A stretch of 64,000 nt of DNA. Origin: Umbelopsis isabellina. Taxonomy: Eukaryota > Mucoromycota > Umbelopsidomycetes > Umbelopsidales > Umbelopsidaceae. Where the stretch lies: positions 1 to 64,000 of the forward strand of contig JAEPQZ010000016.1 in the NCBI GenBank assembly GCA_016758905.1. The letters run 5' to 3'. How positions within the stretch are numbered: position 1 is the first letter of the stretch; each line of letters opens with the position of its first letter. Shown one piece after another: positions 11,280 through 24,159 of this stretch. The notes beneath the pieces are model-generated. The model was not told where the DNA came from and did not search any database. It saw only the letters and a list, made by a program, of their open reading frames with translations. Both the position numbers and the translations under genes were made by a program.

Positions 11280-12625
11280 ATGTTTGAAATAGATCAATAT
11301 TCTACACATGCTCGACCACTGGATCACCACCCACAGCTGACTCCACCAGCATTAATTGCATCTCCACCGGAATTATTACACGATAGTGGAGAAGATGAAT
11401 CAGATGATGATTTGCATACTCCCTATTTTTCAGCACCACACCATTCATTGCCACTGTCAGTAATGATGCAAAAAGAATCGTCGATTCGATCTAATGCAAA
11501 GCCAGTGGGCAATTTTGATGATAGTTATCAAACGATTTTGATTCAAAATGCCAGTGGAATTTCACGGCAGAACCATTTGTCCGTGCATCACCATCGCACC
11601 AAATCATGCTTTTCACCTGAAGATTCGCCGAACAGCCGCAGAAAATCGGTACCACATCGATCACCTGCTGCTATTCATGATGCTCTGCAAGCAACAGCTT
11701 TAGATAAGAGCATTGTATTTCAGTTGAAAGTACCCACTGAGATCGCAGATCATGATTTATTTGATCATTATGAGAACATTGATTGTAAACCTCAAGTCAT
11801 CTGTGGTGAGAGTTTACTCACGGCTCTTCGTACCAAAGTTACATCCGCTAGACATGAGCGAAGATCGAAGCATACATCGCCTCGCCAGCGCACTCCAATG
11901 GTAGCTCATAAGATCCACATCCCTCGATCGCCAAAGATTAATAAGCGCCGAAAGTCTCCAGAGGCTGTCAGTCCATCGGAGCTGGCCAAGGCTTTCACTG
12001 ATATGTCTGTGTATACATCGCATGACCACGAACGGTCGGCCCACCGAAAGGTTGTGGATTATCGATCTCAATTAGAAGACCTTGAAGAGGATCACGATGA
12101 GGTGATGAGTGACCCTGTAGAAGCTGAGTCAACAAGTGACTGCGATAAGCATACCGCTTCATCTCGATCGAAGTCCAAAGGGCCATGTCAAGCATGCCAG
12201 GAAGTCTCCGATGGATGTATGCGCAAGGGTTTCAATTGGCCATTCGAATCGAGCCTTATTTACTATGACAAAGGCAAGCCTTTTGTTTATCTGTGCAATA
12301 AGTGCGGTCTTCGGTAAGTTTACATTTCGCAAATTAAATCTTGAAACCTGAATAGCTTATTAATCATACAAAAAAAATTTTATTGCTTATTCACATTAGA
12401 TATAACAAGAGCAATGGATGTGTTTGCCGTAATTGCCGCTGGGTGTTCTGTAAAGAAGAGAAGCGCAAGGCGCTTCAACACATTGAAAAAATGCGCAGCT
12501 CAAGACCAGACGGCAAGCTGGATATGGACGAATTCATTGAAGGCTTCGTGTGCAGTCCAAAGTATTGGTCCTGCGGTCAGAAATGGCGTGTAGGCTGGGT
12601 GTTGAATGCCAATGCCAACGAGTAA
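11280..12625 (+). CDS. GATA-like zinc-finger protein with enlarged finger loop
   Basis: Two exons (11280-12313, 12400-12625) give 419 residues. The intron has a GTAAGT donor and ATTAG acceptor and falls inside the finger. The first 300 residues are disordered, Ser/His/Pro-rich, with basic patches (RRKSVPHRS, KINKRRKSPE) that could act as nuclear localisation signals. The finger reads CQAC (303-306), then 32 residues, then CNKCGLRYNK (from 339). CNKCGLRY is close to the GATA signature CNACGLYY, but canonical GATA loops have 17-20 residues. Immediately after come CVCRNCRWVFC cysteines that could form a second zinc site. The C terminus includes a cysteine pair (FVCSPKYWSCGQKW). A DNA-binding regulator is likely; the target site is unknown. 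Confidence 0.7.
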
Positions 12626-13384
12626 ATCAATGTTGGTGTGCTGGACACCTTGCAACTTATTCCAAATAATTCAAAATACCTGTATATAACAACCTCCCCC
12701 TCTCCTCATCTAATTTCAGTTGATCTGTAGTCTTTATTAGTGCTTTTTTTCCCCTCATTTTTAGTTGTATCATAAGTTTTTGCGTTTTCATTAGTATGGT
12801 CTCTTTTTTCAATATATCGTCGTAATCCTCTCATCTCGATCTATATACATCCAACAGTGATCTGTTTTTGCCCTTTTATGGTCAATTGGTGTGTGTTGAA
12901 TATACTTTTCGCATATGCCACGCCTCAGTACTAGTTTCTCTGCAGTTGCATACCTGCCTGCCTAAATTAATGTCATACGACTCAAAAGAAAAGGCACTAT
13001 ATGTCCTGATCTTGCGTAAAAAGTGTAGCTCAGATTTGTCAGAAGCTCACCGGAAATAAGGTCAGGTGACCAGTTATCACCTGTGCTCTCTCTTGCAATC
13101 GAATATATGTCAGCATTACTTTGTCATACAAGGTTATCAATTTACAGTTTGAGCGCTTTCCTTTGATATTGAGGCCGTCAAAGGTGTTCGGTTTTATGCC
13201 GAGTTTTATAATGCAATGCTCTGTACAACAATATGTAATTTCAATGAGTACAACAACTCTTTATTTACTGTCTAACCATTACGTCAAATCCTTTCTTATG
13301 CCGGCGTGTTTATTGTTTGATATGATTACTGAAATGTCAAAAAACTCGTTAATGCCAAGCAAAAAATAGCTAATCCGAACGTCA
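12626..13384. other. Intergenic, AT-rich
   Basis: 3' flank of the GATA-like gene. Short frames at 12868-13059 and 13121-13369 have no recognisable content. A transporter pseudogene fragment follows directly. Confidence 0.5.
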
Positions 13385-13503
13385 TTGATATCACACCATG
13401 TCCTATCGTATAAACCAATGATACCTTGAGCGATTAATCCTGTGCCATGGTCTTCCTATGTCTAATCTTGTCAGCTAAGAAAGTACCGGCAACGACACCG
13501 AGC
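13385..13503 (-). pseudogene. Fragment of a second Git1-like permease
   Basis: The DNA here is clearly related to 14240-14345 of the intact permease next door. On the minus strand it reads LGVVAGTFLADKIRHRKTM, against PGVIAGAFLADRIGRRKTM in the intact gene, then hits a stop shortly after. Homology fades at both ends, so only about 120 bases of the paralogue survive. It lies 200 bases downstream of the intact gene in the same orientation, as expected for the remnant of an old tandem duplication. The DRIGRR loop that marks MFS transporters has decayed to DKIRHR. Confidence 0.8.
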
Positions 13504-13699
13504 TAAATCAATGTGTCAGCCACAACAGCTATTATCTTAAGTTCTAATCATTACATCAAGTTCTTTATTATGATAATATCTCTATTGTATTAAAGTGGTG
13601 AATATAAAGTAAAAGGGAGATGGTTTGCCGCCGAGAGCCAAGTAGAATAGCTACTCCAAACGTTATCGGAAATTGATAGTATTACTGCACGTACAGACC

Positions 13700-15462
13700 T
13701 TATTTATTTTCGGCAGGCAAACCTTCGGGTGTATGGCCTTCGACTGGTGCTTCCTCATGATTGATGGTTGATACGTCAACTTGATCGCCCATGAGAGAAG
13801 TATCGTAACCATGCTCTTCAAGGTAAGCTTTGAAGTCTCGGTCCTCTTGCTCAAGACTGTCGGGTTGGACATTGGGAATAAAGAAGAATGCAATGATACC
13901 AGCCAAGATAGCAATTCCACTTTGCAACAAGAACGGTCCTTGAATTCCTACCTTGCTAATCATAGGCTCAAAGGCAAGTGTACCAATTGTAGCACCAACT
14001 TTGCCAACGGCTAAAACAAAGCAAATATAATCAATTAGTATGTAGTGTTAAGCGATTGCCTAATTAGCCAGTATGCTTACCTGCGGAAATACCGTAAGCT
14101 GTTCCTCTTACAGCTGTGGGGTACACTTCGGTACTGACAAGACCGATTGTGTTACCGGGACCAAGCTCACCCATCATCAAGAAGAGGCCATACATGATGA
14201 CAAACATGGGGAAGCAGTTCTTGATCAGCAAATTCAGGCAACCTCCCATAATCAAACCAACAATTCCTTGAGAGATGAATCCCGCGGTCATGGTCTTTCT
14301 GCGTCCAATTCTATCAGCTAAGAAAGCGCCGGCAATGACACCTGGCAAGTAAAACGTATAAAGCAGAGTGTTCCAACCGGCAGTCACCATCAATGGACTG
14401 CCGGGGGCGACTACAACCTCCAAAATGGTGGAAGAGAACACGCCAGCAGGGTATGAGATAAAGTCATAGATGAACCAAAGACCACCGGTGGTCAAAATAC
14501 GGCGCCAATAACGTTTGAGAATGAGCCAGTATGGTACTCTGCGCTTCATGTGTGACTTGCGATAACGTGCTGGATCAGACATGCGCAATCGGACTATGCA
14601 GCGGTAGAAGAATGTGTTACCAATGGCGACATCAAACGGCAACAACTTACAAAGCAGTTACTTACAATAAAGAACACTCAGAGGAGGTATGATACCGAGA
14701 CCCAAGCAGAGTCGCCAAACAGGCTCCAAATGCTCTTCTCCAAAGATTGCCAGTAAAATGATAGGGACCAATGCTGATATCACATACCCAAAGTCAATCA
14801 TAAAGTTGGTGACCATGATGAACAACAGTCCTCGACGGTTAGGAAGTACTTCATCTGCACTCTCGCCAGCAGCTACACTAGAACAGGGGTACTCGCCACT
14901 GAAAAGATATAAGAAAGTCAGAAAGCAATCACATTACATAAACAATATCCTTAATTATCCATTACCCTACACCAACACCCATGATACCACGGGATACCAC
15001 CAACATCCATAACAAGCCAGTAGGGGTGACTCCGCTACTGGCAGCGCACATAGCAGCGCCGATAATGACCAACAATGTCGTGCATACCAAGCCAATCTTA
15101 CGACCAATTCGATCACATATAACACCAAATCCAAGTTGACCTACGACTGCACCCACGAACATGGAATAGGAGATACGTGACGCCATGTCGGCATCAAATA
15201 CGCTAGTGCCATAGATCATTTTGAGCACGACCTGCACAAATGATATGATACCAGATTGATAACCATCAGAAAACAAAGCCGCACCAGAAAAGATGGTAGT
15301 AAAATAAGCAGCAGTTCTAGACTTTCGAGTGAAAAACGCTTGAGAAGCAGCTGTCTCTTGATCTAACTGACCGTCTTGATTTTCAGTTTGCGATACAATA
15401 GACTTCGTGTCAGGATCAGACATGCCTGTCGCAGGCTTTGTATCGTTATGCAATTCAGTCAT
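13700..15462 (-). CDS. MFS permease, Git1-like (glycerophosphodiester/phosphate:H+ symporter family)
   Basis: Four exons on the minus strand (15462-14966, 14898-14666, 14593-14081, 14010-13700) give 517 residues. The transporter has the MFS features: CDRIGRK after the second helix, then a GVGVGGEYPCSS segment comparable to the GG(E/D)YP motif of Pho84/Git1 transporters, a second LADRIGRRKTM loop in the C-terminal half, and PTAVRGTAYGISA near helix 11. The FRLRMSDPARYRKSH central loop is also typical. N and C tails are hydrophilic. Git1-type proteins import glycerophosphoinositol, glycerophosphocholine or phosphate across the plasma membrane with protons; the exact substrate is not readable. 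A paralogous fragment lies at 13385-13503. The start is the ATG of MTELHND at 15462. Confidence 0.88.
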
Positions 15463-17682
15463 GCTTTCTAAAAGTTATTTAGAGTAGACGTGAAGAGAAT
15501 AAATGATGATATAATGACCAGATGAAGAAGTGAGAAAGAAAGTGAAAATGAAAGAAGAAGAAATGAAAAAATAAATGGTCGGGGGAAGTCCACAGTCAAG
15601 TTAGGTTAAACGCTCATACTTCTTGTTATGGCTCTCACATGTCTTTCCCTTTATAGTCAATTCTTACCATATGGGTGGACAGATTTATTGGCTTGCAGAA
15701 GCTGATATCACTGACTTTTGCTCGTTATACATTTAATATTGGTTTTCGCTTCCTTGTCATGTTGTTTACATACATACATACATAGCTATCTAGCATATAG
15801 GTAAGTGGCTTACCAAAAATCTATTGTTTGGGGTTGAATCCCCATTGCAAACATACGACCAATAAGCATGCCGAATTGGACGGCTACATCTCCGAAGCGG
15901 TGTGCATTGTTTCTTGGCCAGCCCTGTTATGCGTGGATCAACTCAGTGACTACAGAATTCAGCAGTACATGCAGAATATAAAAAGATGGCAGTAACTGTT
16001 GCCAATGAGATTGCCCAGCTTACGCTCATGGTCCTATCCTCTTTTTTGTTCGCTTATTCGATTGTTCGCCTCTCTCATGCAATTACATGTGTGGAATTGG
16101 TTAATGAATTGCGCATACGGTGTGGGAAAATGACAGTCGACATATTTTCTTCCACCAATCTTAGTTTCTCGAAATTTCCAAGCAGTTTGGACACCCAAGT
16201 TTTTGACCTTGTTTTCATTGGTGATACCTGTGCGACAGTCATGTGAGGATTGCGTATTCTGACATGTCATTGGTAGTGTTTAACAAGTGCAATTGGATGC
16301 ACTGTGCCTCGTTATGTGGATAGCTATCATGAGTTAAGAACAATTGCAAAGCTAGCGATTACGGCCAGCTTGTTAGCTGAACGACATGCTCTCAGGCTCA
16401 TTTGAATTTAGATTTCCGACTTCTGATGCAGGCCGATAAACGGTTAGCTTTGTTTATTGATGAACGCCAGAAAGTCCGCTATCACCATTTTGATAGGTCA
16501 CACGATGGCATTCATAATCTTTGTACGTTTGATCCTTGAGCTTTGATGGGTGAAGTATTTGCCTTAACGCACAATTCTGCATACATATTAAGGAATCCAA
16601 AACCTGGTATTCAGGAAATTGCTATCAGATTGAAGCTTGCAGTAACATGTTCAAAAAGTATCTCTCATTGTGTATACTTGTAATACTATGAAATCTATCG
16701 ACAAACCTTAATGATTGCATCTCATATATGACACGCAAACTTAGCATCCTCAATTACCCTGAGTACAAGCATGAAGAAAAACTGGACAGAGTCCTTTCAG
16801 AATAATGTAGCTACGGGCGGTCATATTCGCTAAATCTAAGCTCCGCCACTGTCATGGAATTAAATTAACAAAGCCTCTTTATATATGACTAGTAAACCTT
16901 TACATGGAGGCTTCCACGCTAAAAAAAATGAGATAGGTAATCTGCATTTTTCTATATAGAGCATATATAGTTTTCACCTGCACATAGTTATGCATATGTC
17001 ATAGAAACGAGAAGATAATTTTATCAAAGATACGCCTCTAATGCAGTGCATGCATCCCTCTTTTCCAGTGAAAATGATGAAGCAAACCTCCAAGCAACGC
17101 TTTCATGCTATTTTTGCTTGCAAATTAAATGAGCTTGGTTTTCATTGCAGGCCGAATATTGACAAATACTTCATATTCAACCAAGATTTCTGAACATGGT
17201 CCTTTTTGGTGCATACCAAGGCGATATCATGCTTGAGGTCAAATTAATGTTCCAAGTAGAATTCTATAATTAATGCTTACTACATTGATGATTATTACAC
17301 GATAGCATCATAAATCAATAGCTTTTCTCGGTTCTCAAAGCATAGGCTATGACAAGACAAGCAAAGCGATCATGAAAAGATAGAAGACATTTGATATAAC
17401 GAAGCATGACGAGCATTTCAATATATGTTCTTATTCTTATGTAATCAGCGTATCCTCTGGGAGAAATCGGTTTCAAGTATAAGCTTTTTGAAGACACCCA
17501 TAGCAAAATATCGGAGAGAGAGTGCACGTAGGGAAGGAATTCATCTCCAAAAAGCCCTATTATGAAGCGGGTTACTGCTTTGTCCACGTGACCGGTTTCA
17601 ATTTCTCAAAATTTCCAAAGAACACGCGTACGACGTTGTTTGTAGATTTTTGGGCCATCGTTTAACACCATACACATACATT
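15463..17682. other. Intergenic, 2.2 kb
   Basis: Large divergent spacer between the permease (minus) and CCT5 (plus). It has a CATA microsatellite at about 15768-15783 and a CACGTG palindrome at 17585-17590, about 95 bases upstream of the CCT5 start. Short open frames at 15986-16246 and 17315-17587 have no recognisable content. Confidence 0.5.
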
Positions 17683-19692
17683 ATGGCTTCCATCGATCCC
17701 AATTCCGCAGTATACGCCACGGATGAGTACGGCAGACCTTTCATCATTGTCCGTGAAAGCCAGAGAAAGTCGAGATTGAGCGGCATCGACGCTATCCGCG
17801 TATGTACCTTTGACAAACACCCTACCTGATTGATTTGAACATTGTCACTGATCTTTCTCTTCGAATGCACGCCATCACTTGCACAGTCGCACATTCTAGC
17901 TGCAAAGACTGTTTCCAACATTATCAAGACCTCTCTTGGCCCACGTGGTACGCATCCGACTTTGTAAATTATGCTGTCCTGTTGCCTGTTGACTAATCAT
18001 CTCGATCTAGGTCTCGACAAAATCTTGATCTCCCCTGACGGCGACATCACTGTCACTAACGATGGTGCCACGATCTTGGATCAAATGGCTGTTGAGCATC
18101 AGATTGCGAAACTGTTGGTGCAACTGTCAAAATCACAAGATGACGAGATTGGCGATGGCACCACTGGTGTCGTTGTCCTCGCTGGTGCTTTGCTCGAGCA
18201 GTGCGAGGAGCTTTTGGATCGCGGTATTCATCCCATACGTATTGCTGATGGTTTTGAACGTGCTTGTGCTGTTGCTGTTGAACACCTCGACAGCATCTCT
18301 GATACCATTGAGTTTTCCAAGGAAAACGTCGAGAACTTGTACAAAACTGCCCGGACCAGTTTGGGTAGCAAGATGTAAGTAGCAAAAAGTTGGCGTAATA
18401 TAAAAAAAAAATGCAATATGAGCTATTACTAACTATCATCATGGTTTTCAGTGTCTCAAAATGCCATGACCAATTTGCCAACATTGCTGTGCAAGCTGTC
18501 CTGTCTGTAGCTGATTTGGAGCGCAAGGATGTTGATTTTGAGTTGATCAAGGTTGACGGTAAAGTTGGTGGATCTTTGATCGATACTGCTCTTGTTCAAG
18601 GTGTGGTTGTTGACAAGGACATGTCTCATCCTCAAATGCCCCGTGAGATCAGAGACGCCAAGATCGCTATTCTCACATGCCCCTTCGAACCACCGAAGCC
18701 CAAGACCAAGCATAAGCTTGATATCACTTCAGTTGAAGAGTACAAGAAGTTGCAAGAGTATGAAAGCAGCAAATTCCAGGAAATGATCAAGCAGGTCAAG
18801 GATACCGGCGCTACTCTTGTTGTCTGTCAATGGGGTTTCGACGACGAAGCCAACCATTTGTTGATGCAAAACCAATTGCCTGCTGTTCGATGGGTTGGTG
18901 GTCCCGAAATTGAGTTGATTGCCATTGCTACAAATGGACGTATCGTCCCTCGATTCGAAGATCTTACTCCCGAGAAGCTTGGTAAGGCTGGTGTCGTCAG
19001 AGAATTGTCTTTCGGTACAACCAGGGACAGAATGTTAGTCATTGAAGAATGTGCTAACAGCAGAGCTGTTACTGTCTTTGTCCGTGGTGGAAACAAGATG
19101 GTAAGTCAGACACTAAGGACAAAGTAGTATGTTTGACGTCAATGGCATGTGTTAACCTCTCGCTTCACTTCTTTAGATCATTGATGAAGCTAAGCGTTCC
19201 CTTCATGATGCCATTTGCGCTGTCAGAAACCTTGTTCGTGACAACCGTGTTGTCTATGGTGGCGGTGCTGCTGAAATCAGCTGCTCTCTTGCTGTCTCCA
19301 AGGCTGCTGATGAGATCTCAACTATCGAGCAATATGCCATGCGCGGATTTGCCGATGCTTTGGATGCTACTCCCCTTGCTTTGGCCGAGAACTCTGGCTT
19401 GTCTCCTATCGAGACTCTCGCTGAAGTCAAGGCTCAGCAAGCCACCACTGGCAACTCTCGCCTTGGTATTGACTGCTTGTACGCTGGCTCCAACGGTATG
19501 TGAATACAAAAGATTTGTACATCTTTGACTGGAATAGTTGACTAATGCCCATTACTTGCTATAGACATGAAGGATCAACATGTCTACGATCCCCTCATCT
19601 CCAAGCGCCAACAGTACTTGCTCGCCACCCAGTTGGTCAAGATGATTCTCAAGATTGATGATGTTATTGTCTCTGTTGGAGGTGAAGAGTAA
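17683..19692 (+). CDS. CCT5: T-complex chaperonin subunit epsilon
   Basis: Six exons (17683-17799, 17887-17947, 18011-18374, 18452-19100, 19177-19495, 19565-19692) give 545 residues, close to the usual 540-560. The group II chaperonin signatures are present: LGPRGLDKIL and [13 protein letters not shown] at the nucleotide site, then [15 protein letters not shown] holding the catalytic Asp, and VVYGGGAAE plus [11 protein letters not shown] in the C-terminal equatorial part. The N terminus ([14 protein letters not shown]) and the [16 protein letters not shown] segment are specific to the epsilon subunit. The protein takes one place in the eight-membered TRiC ring, which folds actin, tubulin and other cytosolic proteins with ATP. 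A TACTAAC branch point is visible in intron 3. Identification is firm. Confidence 0.97.
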
Positions 19693-20433
19693 TATAATCA
19701 ACCGCTTTACCGACATGGCGATTATCCAAGTTTATCATGTTACATCCCCCAAAAAAAACTTTTCAAAAAACCTCTTTCATTTCTTTCTAACTCTTAGACA
19801 TACTCTCAAAATATTGTTGTTGACATTAAAAATAACGTTTACTTCCATGTATCTTTCGTTACTTCTGCATTATGGTGAAAGTAGCTTTTGGTAGACGTTG
19901 TTTGGCTCCAAGTGATCCTGCCTTTCTGTGTGACTTCATCATGCAGACGTTTTAAATTAACAATGGTCGCTGTACCTGCTCTCCATGATGTCCCCATTGT
20001 AGTTTTGGCAGCGAAGGACATTTGCAAGTAATTGAAGGAATGAAACACGCTAAACTATGGTCTATAGAGTCCTTCAACAAAGCGATGGGCTACCCGAGTA
20101 ACGATGAGATCCCGTTCGTTATTCCCATTTAGTTTGATATAAGACTATGCGTTACCATTAGGGCTATGGCTATGACTAGCCTGGTACAACGTGCAAGTCC
20201 AATAGCGATAATTGACAATAATACCATTGGAAATTGGCTCTGATCAGCTCCATATGGAAGCATGCTTCGTAAACTTTTTGTTTTATTGTTCAAGTCATTT
20301 TATCAAATTAGCTTTGAAAAAAAAAAAGAGCCATCACACTAAGGGAATGGCATTAAATATGAAGGAACTCCTACACACATAGGGTATTACTTGGGTAAAA
20401 AAAATTGGATGGATTATGACGCTCGAGCATTAT
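19693..20433. other. Convergent 3' flanks of CCT5 and the TBC gene
   Basis: T-rich DNA with A/T homopolymers (e.g. near 19748 and 20318). No gene seen. Confidence 0.5.
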
Positions 20434-23400
20434 TTAATCTGCTGCTTGAGCTGTCGGGTATTCTAAGGTTACGCCGCATATTTTTTCTTCGGCTGGCTCT
20501 GGTGAAGCGCATCGTGCTGGAGTGTCAATTTCTTCTTCAGTGACGGATTGCTCTGTGCTTGGTCGTGAGGATGAGCCAAAGGCGTTCCACATGCGAGCGT
20601 ACATACTTGAACGTTTGTCCGCCTTGCTTTGGCCAGACATACCAGACACATTAGACAAGATACTATCTGTGGACTGACGACTTTCGAAATACGAAGCAGA
20701 GCTGCCTCGTCGATCCAACGCAGGCGTGTTGGATCGCGCCGCTAGCATAGAAAGCGAGGCAACTGAGCTGTGTCGAGACGGTCGGTACGATGATTGCATA
20801 GATGGTCGAGGCGATGACAAAGGCGTGCTGGAGGTTTCGAATTCCACCAGCTTTAATTTGGCTTCGGCCAGCAATTTTTCCAACTCTCGACAACGGAGAT
20901 CACTCTCGACATATTTCTCTTGGTAGTCAACTATGCATGGGTCGGTGTTTCCACGCATGAGTTGGACAGTATGTCGACGGTTCAGCTCTTTGGGACGAGC
21001 GGTTTCTTGTTTCTTGGGTGCGGCTGTACGATTGAATGCTTCAAACACATCCTCAGAGAATGTGCGTCGTGCAGCAATAGCCTCTTCCTTTTCTGATTCT
21101 AGCTTCTTGATCCGTGCCACGCTTTCATCCAGCTCTCTAGCCAGTGATAATTTCTCAAATTGTAATTCAGAAGCCATCTTCTTGCTCGTCTTGGTCTGTT
21201 GACGCAAAGACTCCATCTCACGACAAAGCTCTTCATGCATCTCATACACCTGATCTCGCTCTTGATGCATTGATTGGGCTTCATTCTTGGCCGCCCCGTA
21301 TTTCTCAGATATACTGTTGTACGAGGCTTCTAATAATTTAAGTCGGGTCTTCAACTCCTCATTGGTATGGCATAGCTTTTCATATTTCTGACCCATTTCA
21401 AAATTGGCTAATTTTGTGTTCACCAATTCCTGTGTCAAAATCTTGCGTTCATTTTCCCAGTCTCGATCATCATCACCGCTCTCCAATGTGGTGGTGGCAT
21501 TGGTATCATATTCACTGCCCTCTGCATGATGCTGGCTACTTCTTTCGAGGGAAGATACACTTGAGGATCGATTAGACGAGTTAGGTGCTCCTTCTTCTTC
21601 TGGTTTCTGGCCGGAAACAGAAAGTGCACCAGCCACCAATGAGCCGAAATCACCAGTCAATTTCAAACTCTCTACAAAAGTTGCAAATTGATGATCAGTC
21701 TCCAATGACTTTGTTGCATTTTCACTTCTTTCGGAAGTGAATGAGTTGGGTGACAGTCCTAGACCATATAAATCAGTTTGATTGCCTGTAGAGGATGAAG
21801 TCGTATCGGTCTGATATGACAATCTTGACTTCAGTTCTCTTTCCAAAGATGCGTTGCGCTTGATTAAGGCCTCACGTTCATTGTGAGCATCCATCTCCCG
21901 CATCTTGGCAGCCATCAATTGCTCGTTAGTCTCCAATTGATCTTTCTGTAATTGTGATAAGACCGTCACAAGATCTTCGATCTGCTGATGAAGAACAGCA
22001 GTTGATTGATTGGGTCGTGGGCTGGGAGGCATGGTGCCATCGTCTGTGCTAAGTGACGGCCTCTTCTCAACGGATGGAGTAGGTGGTTGTGATGAAGGTT
22101 CACTAGTAGCTGAGGAACTGCCCCAATTGAACCAACCTGACTCACGCTTGTTGCGCTTGCTAGTTGTTCGGCTCAGACCGCTGCCAAATCGAATGGCCAA
22201 CACCTTCTCAGCGCGTTTCTTTTCGTCACCAATTTCCTTTTCATGCGATGCTGCGATTTCGTCCATCTTCTGTTTGGTGATCAAGTTGCTGAGTTCCATG
22301 GCGTCATGGATCACCTGTTCAGGATCACTTGCATACTCCTCTTCAAACAACTTCTTGGAACAAAGCAAATCCATCAACTGCTCGAACTCGTCCATTGCCA
22401 AAATCTTTTCCTGATTTTTACGCAATAATGCTATAGCAATACGCATAATAGTTTCCACAGCACCCTCAGCAAAAACCACGTCGTAAATGCGAAGTACGAG
22501 CGAGATGGGGAAACAGTATGCAAATAACGTCAAGTACCATTGGGATGCATACATAGCCGGATGGATGCCGTTGGAAGACAGGTGATCTGCGATTTCAGGA
22601 CATGTCTGAGAGAGAAGAGTTTGCAACTGATGTAGTCTTAGATGTAAGCCCTCCATATTCAGGGTAAACATGGTTCTCATTTCATAGGTTTCCATTAATC
22701 GCACGAACACGCAAAAAGCTTGCTTTTCGGGCATCTGCAAAAATGAGAATATATATCAGAAAAGCGCTCTTGTTTCTATCATCACGGCATGTGTAACGAC
22801 CACTGGAACTCACATTCATCAACAATGGTCCCACAAGAAATGCTAGACCTTGGCAGTATCCAACATGAGCATCGTAAATGCTATAAGCTTTCAAAATTCT
22901 ACCCATGGCCTGTTGACCGCTTCCACCATCCATTTTGAACATGTCGACGTTTGGAAACGTACGAGCCAAATCACGATTAATGATTCTTTCGTATTTTGAC
23001 TTCTCAGCATCATCACCCGATAGCTGCTCGAACAGAGTTTCTAAATTTGTGGCAGATGACTGTGACATAGTCTGCCACACCAGGCCCCTCAATCGCTGAG
23101 GAATGCCAGCACGCACTTTAGCCGATAGCAAATGTGGCAATTTGCTAGCTACCTTTGGATAATTATCGACCAGACAACCCCAAAAATCCCAGTCGATGTT
23201 TGTGTCCTGTGGAATGTCAAAATTCACTTTAAGCGGACTGGTAGGGTCGTCTGTGGGTGGTTGTTGATTGGGTATAAGTGAATCTGTCACTAGGTTATGC
23301 AAGGTGGTAAAATGAGCTTTGAGTTGATTAGACTCGATGCATACGGATTTCGGGTCATTATTCAATAGGGTATTTTGGCGTTCCAGGTGAGCCAGTAGAA

Positions 23401-23712
23401 ACTCGGTGGAGCCCTGTGTGCGACGATAGATGTCAAGAGAAATGATAAAAGGCGATGGCGCGTGTGAGGGTTCTAAAACCTGTAACTTACCTGTTGGGGT
23501 AATTGAGAGTCTTGCTCAGCTAAACGGTTTAATACATCGGAATCGGCCTCTGGTGGAGATAGAGGAGGATTTGAAAACAACGTGAGGTTGGCGGGTATAC
23601 GTCTTCTCTGAGCCAAAGTTTCTACTGAAAGACGATGGGGATGAGGTGGATGCGGAGATGTGAGGTCAAGAGACGTGATGTTTTAAGAACATTGCATACC
23701 TTCATCTGACAT
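20434..23712 (-). CDS. TBC-domain Rab GTPase-activating protein with long coiled-coil tail (Gyp5/EVI5-like)
   Basis: Four exons on the minus strand (23712-23700, 23624-23491, 23413-22814, 22734-20434) give about 1015 residues. The TBC domain covers roughly residues 145-350, starting RAGIPQRLRGLVWQ. The two catalytic fingers are visible: IINRDLARTFPN with Arg at about 200, and VGYCQGLAFL with Gln at about 237, so the dual-finger GAP mechanism should work. Residues about 480-960 are long heptad-like coiled coils with Ser-rich breaks, and the C terminus is Ser/Pro/Glu-rich. This layout resembles Gyp5 and EVI5, which act on Sec4/Ypt1- or Rab11/Rab35-type GTPases in exocytosis and recycling. Exon 1 codes for only four whole residues (MSDE), which makes the exact start the least certain part. 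Confidence 0.92.
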
Positions 23713-24159
23713 TTTCAAAGATGATGAAAGTGGAAAACTAACACTAAAGAAGAAGATTCGTTTGCAAAAACTGGATTTTTTATTTTGAGCCCATTTTAGT
23801 CCTGCATCAATCTGGTAAGGAGAAAAACGTGGAATTGTGCTACCTAATATAACAGCGGGCATTTGTATCGCCGCAATAAACGCGTTCAAGATAATCATTC
23901 ATGCACACGCGTTGTCAACTTTATGCTACTACGCCACTATGCTAGCTAGTTGATAAAATAATTGTGATTTGGATAATGTTACGTGAAATTGAAGAGATGG
24001 CGTTGTAAGAAATTGTCGTTTTCCACTAGAGCCTGTCCCTCTCTGCCCCTGCAAACATAACTGTCCTATAGGCAGGGCAGGAGAGAGGACTGTGAAAGGA
24101 TTGTTTCTCTCTGAGAAGCCCAGTCCATGACAACAAACAACTTGTCACATCGCTGGCCT
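23713..24159. other. Spacer between two minus-strand genes
   Basis: Downstream of the velvet gene and upstream of the TBC gene. It contains the long imperfect inverted repeat at 24035-24090 described separately; nothing else recognised. Confidence 0.5.
24035..24090. repeat. Long imperfect GC-rich inverted repeat
   Basis: Left arm GTCCCTCTCTGCCCCTGC (24035-24052) and right arm GCAGGGCAGGAGAGAGGAC (24072-24090) pair over 18-19 positions with a single-base slip, around a 19-base loop. The arms are markedly more GC-rich than the flanks. It may fold as an RNA hairpin in the velvet transcript's 3' end, or be a remnant of a small inverted-repeat element. Confidence 0.7.

Noticed and set aside
15768-15783. 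CATA microsatellite
   Set aside because: Ordinary short tandem repeat with no sign of function.
15826-15850. GGGGTTGAATCCCC resembling a tRNA T arm
   Set aside because: No acceptor stem, A box or anticodon arm can be placed upstream at the right distance.
22010-22414. 134-codon plus-strand frame opposite the TBC gene
   Set aside because: Antisense shadow of the coiled-coil exon.
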